Part shown: positions 38,132 to 47,004 of the stretch, piece after piece
How positions within the stretch are numbered: position 1 is the stretch's first letter
Layout of the letters: each line of letters begins with the position of its first letter
Assembly (NCBI RefSeq): GCF_003428625.2
Contig: NZ_QVQT02000005.1
Coordinates: 372,001-436,000 of the forward strand
Source: Paracidobacterium acidisoli
GTDB taxonomy: Bacteria; Acidobacteriota; Terriglobia; Terriglobales; Acidobacteriaceae
Direction of reading: 5' to 3'
DNA: 64,000 nt
Translations under genes and position numbers: made by a program
The notes under the pieces: generated by a model
Told to the model about the DNA's origin: nothing
The model's database searches: none
What the model saw: the letters and a program-made list of their open reading frames with translations, nothing else

Positions 38132-38139
38132 CGGGCACG

Positions 38140-38382
38140 ATGAAGGCTCATGTCTATGTTACGCTGAAAAAAACCGTCCTCGACCCGCAGGGACAGGCTA
38201 TCCATAATGCATTGAAGAAGATGCAGTATCAAGGCATCGAAGACGTGCGTCAGGGAAAGTACTTTGAACTGCGTCTCGACGACACCCTCGACGCCGCCTC
38301 TGCCCGCGCCGAAGTCGACCGCATCGCCCGCGAGGTGCTCACCAATCCGGTGATCGAGGAATACACCTTCGAGCTCGAATAG
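38140..38382 (+). CDS. purS: Phosphoribosylformylglycinamidine synthase subunit PurS
   Basis: The 80-residue protein matches PurS throughout (HVYVTLKKTVLDPQGQAI, EDVRQGKYFEL, then NPVIEEYTFEL at the end). PurS dimers bridge the glutaminase PurQ and the large subunit PurL in step 4 of purine synthesis. purQ and purL are not next to it here; purS stands alone between ppa and glmS. The start lies eight bases after a TATAAT box. Confidence 0.95.
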   Translation: MKAHVYVTLKKTVLDPQGQAIHNALKKMQYQGIEDVRQGKYFELRLDDTLDAASARAEVDRIAREVLTNPVIEEYTFELE

Positions 38383-38483
38383 CTTCGGCTCCCGCCTTCA
38401 GGCCTGGCCGGAATTGCCGGGACACTGCTCCTGTATGGAGCAATCTTCGGAAGGCACTGGAATTCTGCTTTATATCGAATACT

Positions 38484-38561
38484 GAAAATCTGTTTTGTAT
38501 CAGGGCACGGCTTCAGCCGTGCCGCAAAGGTCGAAAAGAATTCCGGGCTTCAGCCCCTGAT
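38484..38561. repeat. Copy of the TTCA-loop REP-like element
   Basis: It begins GAAAATCTGTTTTGTATCAG and forms a perfect hairpin GGCACGGC-TTCA-GCCGTGCC (38504-38523), followed by CGGGCTTCAGCCCCTG (near 38545-38560). Compared with the 30.43-kb copy the stem has GGC/GCC for GAC/GTC, a compensating change that keeps the pairing. Confidence 0.8.
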
Positions 38562-38653
38562 GGACGCATTTCCCGTTTTACAGAATTTTTTCCTGTGCCC
38601 TGAGCGCTGCGCCCTGTGTTCTGTTCTGCGCCCTGTTTCTGTACCCTGTTTCT

Positions 38654-40534
38654 ATGTGCGGCATTGTTGGCTACGTAGGGAACCGCAAAGAAGTGGTTCC
38701 CATCATCATCGAGGGCCTCAGACGGCTCGAGTACCGCGGATACGATTCGGCGGGCATCGCCGTCGGCAATGGCCACGGGCTGGAGCTGCGGCGCGCCCCC
38801 GGCAAGCTGAAAAACCTTGAGGATGTCATCCGCGAGCGCCCCATCGAGGGTTCCTGGGGCGTCGGCCACACCCGCTGGGCCACGCATGGCCGCCCCACCG
38901 AAGAGAATGCCCATCCTCATCGCGACTGCTCCGGCCGCATCGTCGTCGTACACAACGGCATCGTTGAAAACTATCTGGCGCTCCGGCACGAGCTCGCCTC
39001 CGAAGGCCACCAGTTCGTCACCGAGACCGATACCGAAGTCATCGCGCACCTGATCGAGCAGCAGCTCAAATCCGCCGCTGAATCCGGTAAAACGCTCTCC
39101 CTCGAAGACGCCGTCCGCCGCGCCGTCCGCCGGCTTACCGGAGCCTTCGCCATCAGCGTCATCTCCGCCGGCGAGCCGAACAAAATCGTCGCCGCCCGGA
39201 ACGGACCGCCCGCCGTCGTCGGTGTCGGCGAGGGTGAAAACTTCGTCGCCTCCGACGTGCCCGGCATCCTGCATTATACGCGCAATCTGTACTTCCTCGC
39301 CGACGGCGACATGGCCATCCTCACCCCCTCCGGTGTCACGCTGACCGATTTCGATGGCCATCTCATCGAGCGGCCCCTGCAGCGCATTCAGTGGGACCCC
39401 ATCCAGGCGGAAAAAGGGGGCTACAAGCACTTCATGCTCAAGGAGATCTTCGAGCAGCCCCGCGCCATCCGAGACACCACCCTCGGCCGCATCTCGCTCG
39501 ACACCGGCCGCGTCTTTCTCGCCGAAATGGAGATCTCCGACGAGGAATTCCGCGACATCGAAAAGATCAACATCGCCGCCTGCGGAACCAGCTGGCACGC
39601 CGCCACCGCCGGCAAATTCATGATCGAGCGCCTCGCGCGCATCCCCGTCGAAGTCGACTACGCCAGCGAGTTCCGTTATCGCGATCCCATCGCCGGACGC
39701 AACACGCTCGGCCTGCTCATCACCCAGTCCGGCGAAACCGCCGACACCCTCGCCGCGCAGCGCGAAATGATCGCCAAAGGCTCAAAGACCGTTGCCATCT
39801 GCAACGTCGTCGGCGCCATGATCGCCCGCGAAGCCCACGGCACCATCTACACCCATGCCGGGCCCGAGATCGGCGTCGCCTCCACCAAGGCCTTCACCTC
39901 TCAGCTCGTCGCGCTCTTTCTCTTCGCGCTGCATCTGGCCCAGGTGCGCGGCTCCGTCAGCGAGGACGAAAGCCGCACCTTGGTCGAAGCCCTCAGTCTG
40001 CTGCCCGGTAAGGTGCGCGAGATTCTGCACACCTGCGACAGCGAGTGCGAAGCGCTCGCCAGGCGCTACTCCGGCGCCCGCGACGCGCTCTTCCTCGGCC
40101 GCGGCATTCACTATCCCATCGCGCTCGAAGGCGCGCTCAAGCTCAAGGAGATCTCCTACATCCACGCCGAGGGCTATCCCGCCGGCGAGATGAAGCACGG
40201 CCCCAACGCCCTCATCGACGAGACGCTTCCCGTCATCGTCCTCGCCACAAAGGATGAGCACAACCGCGACTCCGTCCTCCGCTACGAGAAGACCCTCTCC
40301 AATATTCAGGAGGTCACCGCGCGTTCCGGCAAAGTCATCGCCGTCGCCATCGAGGGCGATACCGCCATCCGCCAGCTCGTCGACCACGTGCTCTGCATCC
40401 CCGCCGCGCCCGAGCTGCTGCTGCCTATCCTCGACGTTATCCCGCTGCAGCTTCTCGCTTATCACATCGCCGTGCGCCGTGGCTGCGACGTCGATCAGCC
40501 CCGCAATCTCGCAAAATCGGTCACTGTGGAGTGA
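38654..40534 (+). CDS. glmS: Glutamine-fructose-6-phosphate aminotransferase (isomerizing)
   Basis: This 626-residue enzyme makes glucosamine-6-phosphate for peptidoglycan and LPS. The N-terminal glutaminase domain starts with the catalytic Cys2 ([13 protein letters not shown]). Two SIS sugar-isomerase domains follow, with [17 protein letters not shown] and the C-terminal [11 protein letters not shown]. There is no ribosome-binding site. The 60 bases upstream are a C/T-rich run of CCCTG repeats. I found no glmS ribozyme signature in the 271-base gap, which instead holds a REP-like repeat. Confidence 0.96.
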   Translation: MCGIVGYVGNRKEVVPIIIEGLRRLEYRGYDSAGIAVGNGHGLELRRAPGKLKNLEDVIRERPIEGSWGVGHTRWATHGRPTEENAHPHRDCSGRIVVVHNGIVENYLALRHELASEGHQFVTETDTEVIAHLIEQQLKSAAESGKTLSLEDAVRRAVRRLTGAFAISVISAGEPNKIVAARNGPPAVVGVGEGENFVASDVPGILHYTRNLYFLADGDMAILTPSGVTLTDFDGHLIERPLQRIQWDPIQAEKGGYKHFMLKEIFEQPRAIRDTTLGRISLDTGRVFLAEMEISDEEFRDIEKINIAACGTSWHAATAGKFMIERLARIPVEVDYASEFRYRDPIAGRNTLGLLITQSGETADTLAAQREMIAKGSKTVAICNVVGAMIAREAHGTIYTHAGPEIGVASTKAFTSQLVALFLFALHLAQVRGSVSEDESRTLVEALSLLPGKVREILHTCDSECEALARRYSGARDALFLGRGIHYPIALEGALKLKEISYIHAEGYPAGEMKHGPNALIDETLPVIVLATKDEHNRDSVLRYEKTLSNIQEVTARSGKVIAVAIEGDTAIRQLVDHVLCIPAAPELLLPILDVIPLQLLAYHIAVRRGCDVDQPRNLAKSVTVE

Positions 40535-40728
40535 GCGCCCGCCAGTGTTTCAGCTTTTCGTCAGTATCGATTAAAGCAGGGCGGAATGTCTCTAAAGTCT
40601 CTAAAACTGATGCGCGACTTGACGCGTCCGATATACTTGGAGACAGATAGGTTTGCGGGTCATCTCCATTGGAGAGATGATCACAGAGAAAGGGCAGACA
40701 AATGAGGAAAATCGGCGGTCAGTAGTAA

Positions 40729-41421
40729 TTACCAATCCCAGTGCAGGTGATAGGTAAATCCGGTTTTAGGGTTTTTAATAACCGATCGGATACAGCGTCC
40801 TCCGTTGTAAATGAGAGGTTTTTCCAGCGTTCTGGCGGGTTCTCCACCCGCTTCCAGCATTAGTGAAGCGTTCCGGCAAGGGCGATTTTCCGGCAATTCC
40901 ACTTCCAGTTCCACTTTTCTCGTGTCGAGCGCCACTTCGTGCAGCAGACCTTCGTGATCGTCCAGGAATGAGTCGTACACCTCACATTCAAGTGTGATGG
41001 TTCTTTCATCGCCACGATTCAGGGCGGGCTTCAGATGGATGGCATAGCTTTGCAGGCAGCCCATGGACGTGATCTGCGATGGCGCGCAACCATCGATCCT
41101 CACAGGGCCAAGTTGACCGTCGGCTACCATATTGCGAAACCAGAGCTGATCGACGGAGCCGAAATTGACCCTGACAGTCTGGGTGCGCCGAAGCACGGCG
41201 GCTCTGCCCGAAGAATCTTTCAGGATCACTTTTTTGGCGAGGCAGGTGGTCGTGAGAACGGTCCGGTTCATCTTCCATTCTATAAATCCGAGTGCAATCA
41301 CAGCGATGAGTATCACCAGCGCCACAGCAGTCGCAGTTCGAGCGGATTCGTGAATCAGAGGGATAAGGCCGGCGACGCCCAGAATAAGTGCGGCCCAGGC
41401 TAATTTACGGTCTGTGGACAA
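40729..41421 (-). CDS. Membrane-anchored protein of unknown function
   Basis: The 230-residue protein has two adjacent membrane helices near the N-terminus (LAWAALILGVAGLIPLI and TATAVALVILIAVIALGFI). A soluble domain with several cysteines follows (DGCAPSQITSMGC, ENRPCRNASL, NGGRCIRSV). The late part looks like a beta-sandwich; I do not recognise it. The preceding 190 bases toward glmS contain no supported gene. It is cotranscribed with nothing obvious, with comEC starting 2.8 kb upstream on the same strand. Confidence 0.65.
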   Translation of the reverse strand: MSTDRKLAWAALILGVAGLIPLIHESARTATAVALVILIAVIALGFIEWKMNRTVLTTTCLAKKVILKDSSGRAAVLRRTQTVRVNFGSVDQLWFRNMVADGQLGPVRIDGCAPSQITSMGCLQSYAIHLKPALNRGDERTITLECEVYDSFLDDHEGLLHEVALDTRKVELEVELPENRPCRNASLMLEAGGEPARTLEKPLIYNGGRCIRSVIKNPKTGFTYHLHWDW

Positions 41422-41499
41422 ACATGTTCTCCATGGTCTGCTTTTGCAGACCCATTATGAGGGAAGCCTTCTCTGTTGCAATACGCACGGATATGACAC

Positions 41500-44253
41500 T
41501 CACTGCCGGGAAGGCAGGCTCGCCGTCACCCGCGTCCCGTCCAGATAAAACGTCGTCAGCCCCAGCATGTCGGTGCGAAAGGTCTTCACCTGAGCCTGCT
41601 GCAGCTCCTCCAGCACCACGTGCCGCGGATGCCCGTAGAAATTCCGCCGCCCCACCGAGATCGCTGCCCATTCCGGTCGAACTGCGGCCAGGAATGCAGG
41701 TGTCGTCGACGTGCGGCTGCCATGGTGCCCGACCTTCAGCACATCGGAGTGCAGGCCGCCCTCGGCCAGCATGCGCTCCTCGCTCGGCGCTTCTGCATCG
41801 CCCTCCAGCAGGGCGGAGGTCTTGCCGTAACGAAGCTGCAGCACCATCGAGTCGTTATTGCCCGGCGACGCCGCAGGCCGGTAATCCGCCGCCGGAGCCA
41901 GCACCCGCACCGCCGTATCCTCGCCGAAGCGAAACTCCTCGCCTGCCGTGTGCCGCCTCACCGTCACCCTCAGCAAACTCGCCTCCGCCATCACGCGGTC
42001 ATACATCGCAGATCGGGGATTGATCCCGATCCACAGCTCGCGCGGACGGAAATTCGCCAGCACCGCGGCCATCCCGCCAATATGATCCGCGTGCGCATGC
42101 GTAATCGCCACAGCATCCAGCCTCCGAATCCCGCGCGACCACAACACCGGCGAAACCACATCCTCGCCGATATCGAAATTCGCATCCGGCGACTCGCCCA
42201 CCAGCCCTCCCGCATCGACCAGCAGCGTCTTCCCGTCCGGCGTCACCACCAGCAGCGAGTCGCCCTGCCCCACATCGATCGCCGTCACCTCCAGCGTGCC
42301 CGCCCGATGCTGCTGCGGCTGCGGAAGCACCGTCGCCGCTACGCTCGCGCCCAGCAGTACCAGCGCCGCGGGAATGCCGAAGCGGTGCCTCCGCACCGCC
42401 GCAATGGCCAGCGCCATCAGCAGAATCGCCAGCACCACCGCAGGTCCTGACGGCGCCGGAATGCGAAGATCGCCTGCCCGGCTACTGCCGAAGAAGTGAA
42501 CGATCCCCGTAACCCCGTGCAGCAGCAGCGCCGTGAACGCCCCCGGCACAGCGGCCAGCGAAGGCGCCGCCAGCAGCAGAAAAAATGTGATCAGTGCCGA
42601 CGGCAGCAGCAGCCCCAGCAATGGAACGATCAGCAAATTCACCGGCAGCGCCGCAATCGTGATGCGGTGGAAGTAAACCGCCATCGGCAGCGCCATCATC
42701 AGCTCGATCGCCGCCGAAGTCACCAGCACCTCCAGGCACAGCAGCGCCAGCCGCACCATCCCAGGAAAGCAGAGCCGCGCCACGCGCCTTCCCGTAAACA
42801 TCTGCAGCCCCTGTGCCAGCATCCGCAGGCTCACGCGAAACTGCGCAATCTTTGCAGGCAGCGCCGGATCGAGCGGCAGCAGCCACAGATCCTTCGTCGC
42901 CCGCAGATACGGCCCGAAACTCCGCTCCGCCATCGGCACGGCAATACCTGCGACGGCGATCACCGAAAGCAGCGTCATCTGAAAGCCGGCATCGAAAAGC
43001 GCCGCCGGATTCGCCGCCAGCATCGCCAGCGCCGCAAATCCTATGGCGTTCAGCGGCTGCCGCTCGCGCCACAGCAGCCGCCCCGTCAGATACAGCGCCA
43101 CCATCCAGAAGGCCCGCTCCACCGGCTGCCCAAAACCGCTAAAAAACGCATAGCCAAACGACAGCCCGATCGTCGCCAGCGTGGCCGCAACCCGCTGCAG
43201 CCGCAACCGCCGCGCCATCCAGAAGACCAGGCTCGAAAAGATCGCCAGATGCATGCCCGAGACGACCAGCAGATGAAACGATCCCGTCCTCTCAAAGCCC
43301 ACCCGCACCCGATGCGCCAGAAACGTGCGGTCTCCCGTCAGCATCGCCGTCAGCATCACGGCATCTTCCTGCGAGAGCCGCAGCAGCGCGGGCAGATGTT
43401 CTGCGATGCGCCCCGAAGGGGTGTCCGGCGCACTGGCAAACTGCAGAATCCGCGTGCTCGCCGCCTCCTGCAGCGCATGCAGCCTGCACGAAAGCTCTTC
43501 CGTCGCCGGCCGATGCGCAGCAACCACAGAGGCCTTCGCCGCATTCGCGCTTGCCAGCGCCGCAACGCCCTGCCTGCGCAGCCACGCGCCCGCGTCCCAC
43601 ACTCCCGGATCGAGAAACCGCTCCTCCGTATGCAGCGCGAACGTCCCGCTCAGTCCGTCGCCGCAGTGAATCTGCGGAAACGGTGCCTCCGCCGGTGCAA
43701 ACAATGTGATCCGCGCTGTCTCCGGACGCGGCAGTGCATCGCCGCCCGCGCCGCTTACGAAGGAAACCCGCACATCGATCTGCTGGCTGTGCTCCGGCCG
43801 CAGCTTCGTCGAAAACGGCGACGACGATTCCACGCTGCGCACCGGCCCGTAGCGAATCACGCGCCCCCGGACCAGCCTCGGCGAATTGTCCGCCAGCCGC
43901 GCCAGCGGCGTCTGTTCCGCAGGCCGCGGCTGCATCTCCGCGCAGAAAAGGCCGAGCAGCAGAAACATCGCAGCCAGCGCAACCGTCCCCATGCGCGGAG
44001 CGCGCCACGCCGTCCACACCGCCATCGCGATCGACAGCACAAGCGCCGCAAAGACCAGCCCCGGGACGAACCACAGCCATCCCGCGGTCAGATCGCCGCC
44101 CGCAAACCAGCACGCCGCAAAAAGCGCCGGAGCCGCGGCAAACTGCAGTGCTGCCGGCACGCCCTGTGCCGTTCGTCTGTGCGCAGCCGCCCGTGATCGG
44201 AGAGCAGCGGCAGGGGGCGCGGAGATGGTTGCGGTGGACATGGCGGCCGTCAC
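41500..44253 (-). CDS. comEC: DNA internalization/competence protein ComEC/Rec2
   Basis: The 917-residue protein contains all three ComEC regions. The N-terminal part has helices and an OB-like DUF4131 domain (SPRLVRGRVIRYGPV). The competence membrane domain follows (LLVVSGMHLAIFSSLVFWMA). The C-terminal metallo-beta-lactamase domain has DVGQGDSLLVVTPDGKTLL and the metal motif THAHADHIGGM. It forms the inner-membrane channel for DNA uptake. The start is GTG 44253, or ATG 44241 four codons on. It lies just beyond the left repeat of the integrative element and was probably the last gene of the birA-coaX-rlmD operon before insertion. Confidence 0.92.
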   Translation of the reverse strand: MTAAMSTATISAPPAAALRSRAAAHRRTAQGVPAALQFAAAPALFAACWFAGGDLTAGWLWFVPGLVFAALVLSIAMAVWTAWRAPRMGTVALAAMFLLLGLFCAEMQPRPAEQTPLARLADNSPRLVRGRVIRYGPVRSVESSSPFSTKLRPEHSQQIDVRVSFVSGAGGDALPRPETARITLFAPAEAPFPQIHCGDGLSGTFALHTEERFLDPGVWDAGAWLRRQGVAALASANAAKASVVAAHRPATEELSCRLHALQEAASTRILQFASAPDTPSGRIAEHLPALLRLSQEDAVMLTAMLTGDRTFLAHRVRVGFERTGSFHLLVVSGMHLAIFSSLVFWMARRLRLQRVAATLATIGLSFGYAFFSGFGQPVERAFWMVALYLTGRLLWRERQPLNAIGFAALAMLAANPAALFDAGFQMTLLSVIAVAGIAVPMAERSFGPYLRATKDLWLLPLDPALPAKIAQFRVSLRMLAQGLQMFTGRRVARLCFPGMVRLALLCLEVLVTSAAIELMMALPMAVYFHRITIAALPVNLLIVPLLGLLLPSALITFFLLLAAPSLAAVPGAFTALLLHGVTGIVHFFGSSRAGDLRIPAPSGPAVVLAILLMALAIAAVRRHRFGIPAALVLLGASVAATVLPQPQQHRAGTLEVTAIDVGQGDSLLVVTPDGKTLLVDAGGLVGESPDANFDIGEDVVSPVLWSRGIRRLDAVAITHAHADHIGGMAAVLANFRPRELWIGINPRSAMYDRVMAEASLLRVTVRRHTAGEEFRFGEDTAVRVLAPAADYRPAASPGNNDSMVLQLRYGKTSALLEGDAEAPSEERMLAEGGLHSDVLKVGHHGSRTSTTPAFLAAVRPEWAAISVGRRNFYGHPRHVVLEELQQAQVKTFRTDMLGLTTFYLDGTRVTASLPSRQ

Positions 44254-44280
44254 TCAGCGACCGCACAAAGACCGTCAGCG

Positions 44281-44326
44281 CAGCGTCAACTGCGTCACGG
44301 ACTCGATGTGGAATGTGTGCGGAAAC
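44281..44326. repeat. Left attachment repeat (attL-type), 46-bp copy of the rlmD 3' end
   Basis: These 46 bases are identical to 47632-47677. On the minus strand they encode the end of the rlmD-type methyltransferase (FPHTFHIESVTQLTL). Here they are cut off from the gene but followed by CGC TGA (stop at 44275-44277), which must be the original end of the gene. The copy lies 22 bases from comEC. Confidence 0.9.
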
Positions 44327-44374
44327 GCTGTAGATGGCAGCGTAACCCGCATAAACAGGGCTCGCAAATGACTT

Positions 44375-44383
44375 TGGTGTCCA
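44375..44383. promoter_or_regulatory. Putative integrase arm-type site, left end
   Basis: TGGTGTCCA occurs 49 bases inside the left repeat, in the palindromic context TTTGGTGTCCAAA. The same word recurs three times near the right end. This pairing of both ends is what an integrase arm site should look like. Confidence 0.5.
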
Positions 44384-44409
44384 AAGGCTGAAAACAAAAA
44401 GGAGACACC

Positions 44410-45374
44410 ATGTTCGAAAAGAACGGCAGATACTTCGCCGACTGGCGGGACACCAGCGGCAGGCGCAGGCGGAAGTCATTTCCGAGCGCGAAACAGGCAC
44501 GGCGTCACGAGGCGAAGGAGCAAGCTGCGTCAAAAAAAGGGAAGCGCTCGGCACAGTCGCTGCGTGGACGAGCGCTTACATCAAAGAGCAGCGGACGCAC
44601 AGTCACAAGCGGCGTGCAGCGGTCATCCTCAACGCGCTGCACAGCGAAAAAAAGATCAGAGAGCTGACCGCGCTGGACGTGGTGGCGATGGCGACATCGC
44701 TGCTCGCGAAGCGCGAAACAGCAGCGGCAAAGTATTCGGCCATGGGAGCGCTGCGCTCGCTCCTGCGGCTCATGCGACCCAACACGCGGCTCACAGAGGC
44801 GGTGCCGGTCGTGGCCAAGCCGCGGCCACGCAACGTACTCATCTCCGACGAAGAGCGGCAGGCAATGCTGCTGACCGCGGCGCCATTCCTGCAGTGCTTC
44901 ATCCTGTTGTGCGGCGATCTGGCGCTGCGGTCCGGCACCGCCGCTCGAATCGCGCCGGAGCACTATGACCCCATAAGTCAGGAGCTGCGATACGTCACGA
45001 AGGGCGGTCGCACCATGCACATGCCGGTGACGCGGCAGCTCGTCAGGCTATTCGAGCTGGTGCCCGCAGACGCCGACAGGACCCGGCCGTACGTGCAGCA
45101 TCTCTACGGGCGGTCGATCACACAGCATGCGCTCATCAGGCAGTTCGCGCGGCTGTGCGGGCGGCTCGGCATCCGGGGCAAAACGCCGCATGATCTGCGG
45201 CGCAGCACAGCCGTCAAAGTCATGGACATCACCAAAGACCTGCGCGTTGTGCAGCACCTGCTCGGACATACGTCACTCGACTCGACACTCTATTACCTCG
45301 ATCACGACTACGGCCACGTGGACCGCGAGCTGATCGAAGAAGCCGCAAAAGGCAGAAAGGCCCATCAGGCATGA
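44410..45374 (+). CDS. Tyrosine recombinase/integrase, read in two frames across an A7 slippery site
   Basis: The gene starts at ATG 44410 after AAGGAG. The first frame encodes an AP2-like arm-binding segment (MFEKNGRYFADWRDTSG, SFPSAKQARRHEAKEQAAS) and would end at 44667. The rest continues in the -1 frame: a core-binding domain (AAWTSAYIKEQRTHSHK, VVAMATSLLAKRETAAAKY), then a catalytic domain. The catalytic set is Arg in RSGTAARIAP, HDLRR, HLLGHTSLDS and the Tyr pair in YYLDHD. Joined, the product is about 321 residues, normal for an integrase. The shift happens at TCA AAA AAA GGG. It may be programmed, or it may be an inactivating mutation or base-calling error. The last codon overlaps the next gene. 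Confidence 0.85.
44530..44541 (+). other. Slippery heptamer, candidate -1 frameshift site
   Basis: In the upstream frame the codons are TCA AAA AAA GGG, so A_AAA_AAA (44532-44538) lies in exactly the register for a -1 slip. After the slip the ribosome would read AGG GAA GCG in the frame that encodes the recombinase core. I did not find a clear downstream pseudoknot. Confidence 0.55.
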
Positions 45375-45736
45375 AGCACACAGTAGAAGCTGCAAAAACC
45401 CCTGTAAAACACTGGGTGCCGGAAATCTGGGCAACAGCGCACGAAGCCGAGCAGTCAGCATCCATCGAAAGCTACGTGCATTATTGCGAGAAGGCACACG
45501 CCGAGGCCCGCGCGGAAGCCATCGAGTCGAAGTGCAGCGAGAGCGAGGCCGATAACGTGGCCGCGGCAGCGTGGCGCTGCACGCTGCCGCTGCTCAGCAG
45601 CCGCACGGCCGTGCAGGCGTTCATTGCCTGCGTGGCGGTGGGCCAGCAGCGCGGCTGGATCAAACCCGAAGAGAGCCGCTCGCTCATGTACACGGCACAG
45701 ACCGCGCTCAGCGTGCTGAGAAAGGCTGGCGCGTGA
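45371..45736 (+). CDS. Element cargo protein, unknown function (121 residues)
   Basis: The start overlaps the integrase stop (ATGA) and the stop overlaps the next start (TGATG), so these genes are translated as one unit. The protein is helical and acidic at first (EIWATAHEAEQSASIESYV), with paired Cys and Ala-rich helices, and ends YTAQTALSVLRKAGA. No domain is recognised. It could be a small regulator of excision, but there is no helix-turn-helix that I can see. Confidence 0.7.
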   Translation: MKHTVEAAKTPVKHWVPEIWATAHEAEQSASIESYVHYCEKAHAEARAEAIESKCSESEADNVAAAAWRCTLPLLSSRTAVQAFIACVAVGQQRGWIKPEESRSLMYTAQTALSVLRKAGA

Positions 45737-45921
45737 TGCAGGCCGACCTGCAGGCCATCTCTGACAGCATCGTCGCGCTGGTCGAGGCAATCGAAGGCGT
45801 CGGCAGCCCCGAGCAGTTCGACGCGCTCACGCTGGAGCTGTACTGGCGGGCGCGTCTGCTGCGCGATCAGGTCTCGGTGCTGAAGGCGGCGAAGCGACGA
45901 GCCATGAGCGCGGCCATCTGA
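45736..45921 (+). CDS. Element cargo protein, unknown function (61 residues)
   Basis: This short acidic helical protein (MQADLQAISDSIVALVEAIE, then YWRARLLRDQVSVLKAAKR) is probably a small coiled-coil or helical-hairpin protein. It starts within the stop of the previous gene and ends 75 bases before the next one. Its size is in the range of excisionases, but it lacks a winged-helix pattern. Longer upstream extension of the frame is Pro/Arg-rich and not supported. Confidence 0.62.
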   Translation: MQADLQAISDSIVALVEAIEGVGSPEQFDALTLELYWRARLLRDQVSVLKAAKRRAMSAAI

Positions 45922-45996
45922 GGCGTGATACGCTCACACGGGCACAACCAACAGGCGCGGCCCTCCGGCCGCGCCTGTATCGTTTCGGAGGCCAAC

Positions 45997-46371
45997 ATGG
46001 AGCCATATCTGCGCAATGTGCTGCGCCGCTATGCGGAGCATGCCTGTAATCCCGGCCGAACCACCATTGCGGCGTGGCGGCTGACCCGCAGCGGCATCAG
46101 GAAGCAGTGGGACAGGGATGCGGAGCTGATCTGGCGCATGGACATCGCCGCACTGCTGCGCCGCCTGCCCGACCCAACCCACACCATCCTGCTGCTGGTG
46201 CATGGCATCGGCTACAGCGCACAGGCGGCGGCCATCCTCGTCTCGCAGAGCTACACACAGACCCGCGCCGATCTGCGCATAGCAGAGGAGCGTTTCAGCG
46301 AGCTGCATGCGGCCTATGAGGCAGGCGAGCTGCCACCGGCACGCCGACGCTGCAGCGGCCGGGTGCAGTAA
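45997..46371 (+). CDS. Element cargo protein resembling sigma-70 region 4 (124 residues)
   Basis: CGGAGG precedes ATG 45997. Residues 58-105 (LLRRLPDPTHTILLLVHGIG, then SAQAAAILVSQSYTQTRADL and RIAEERFSEL) follow the pattern of the sigma-70 region 4 helix-turn-helix, in which a Leu-rich helix precedes G-x-S-x-x-x-A-A and V-x-x-R. There is no region 2, so it would not act as a full sigma factor. It may be a stand-alone DNA-binding regulator of the element. The similarity is by eye only. Confidence 0.6.
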   Translation: MEPYLRNVLRRYAEHACNPGRTTIAAWRLTRSGIRKQWDRDAELIWRMDIAALLRRLPDPTHTILLLVHGIGYSAQAAAILVSQSYTQTRADLRIAEERFSELHAAYEAGELPPARRRCSGRVQ

Positions 46372-47004
46372 AGCGGGCAGGCGCGGAGTCGCAGCGTGGG
46401 TTCGTGCCCGGATCAGCAGTGAGGCACGTCGGCCGCCAGCGCAACCGCGGCGCTGTTACCCGCCGTGCTGCGGTGGGCTCGGCCACATCGGCCTCGCCGT
46501 CAGGCACGGCCGCATCCGCCTTCGCGCTCACGCGCTGCGGCGGCTCTCATGCGGCCGGGCCATCTCACGGGCTGCGCCCGTACCCCTCAGCTCCGTCCGG
46601 CAGCGTGCGGTTCCGCGCGGATCAGCAGGCGTGCCCTCACGTGGACCATCGGCCCGCGCGGGTCACAGCAACCGGCAATCCTGTCCAAAAGGAAAGTATG
46701 CTGCCCCCACGGGCAAAGCACACATGGCGGCGCGGGCAGGCGGCCAGCCCCACGCTACAGCCGCGCGGGTCCGCGCGGGCTCCGGCCTCGCTGCGCTCGG
46801 CTGCCCGTGCTCCCACGCGCAGCGCGACGGGCGTGGCCGCCTGCCCTGAGCGCCGCACGGACCGCACCAAAGGCCGTCCATGCCCCGTGGCATGGCCATT
46901 GTGTGCGCCTGTCCTCGCCCGTCAAGGCACGCTTCGCTCTTCGGCCCTGACCGGCTGCGGGAGGCGCGAAACCCGCTCCGCTATCGGGGCATGGAGGAAA
47001 AAGC
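46372..47004. other. GC-rich stretch of the element without a supported gene
   Basis: Long open frames exist here in several frames, but they are Ala/Arg/Pro/Ser-rich, overlap each other and lack ribosome-binding sites. GCGCGGG-type repeats (CCGCGCGGGT near 46650, again near 46762) are seen. The stretch may hold an origin, a structured RNA or a decayed gene. The only clear signal is the ribosome site GGAGG (near 46992) of the next gene. Confidence 0.4.

Noticed and set aside
38383-38653. Possible glmS ribozyme upstream of glmS
   Set aside because: No conserved ribozyme core is recognisable; the space is taken by a REP-like repeat and CCCTG words.
40701-40724. Seven-codon open frame MRKIGGQ after AAAGGGC
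   Set aside because: It has a plausible ribosome site but is too short to distinguish from chance.
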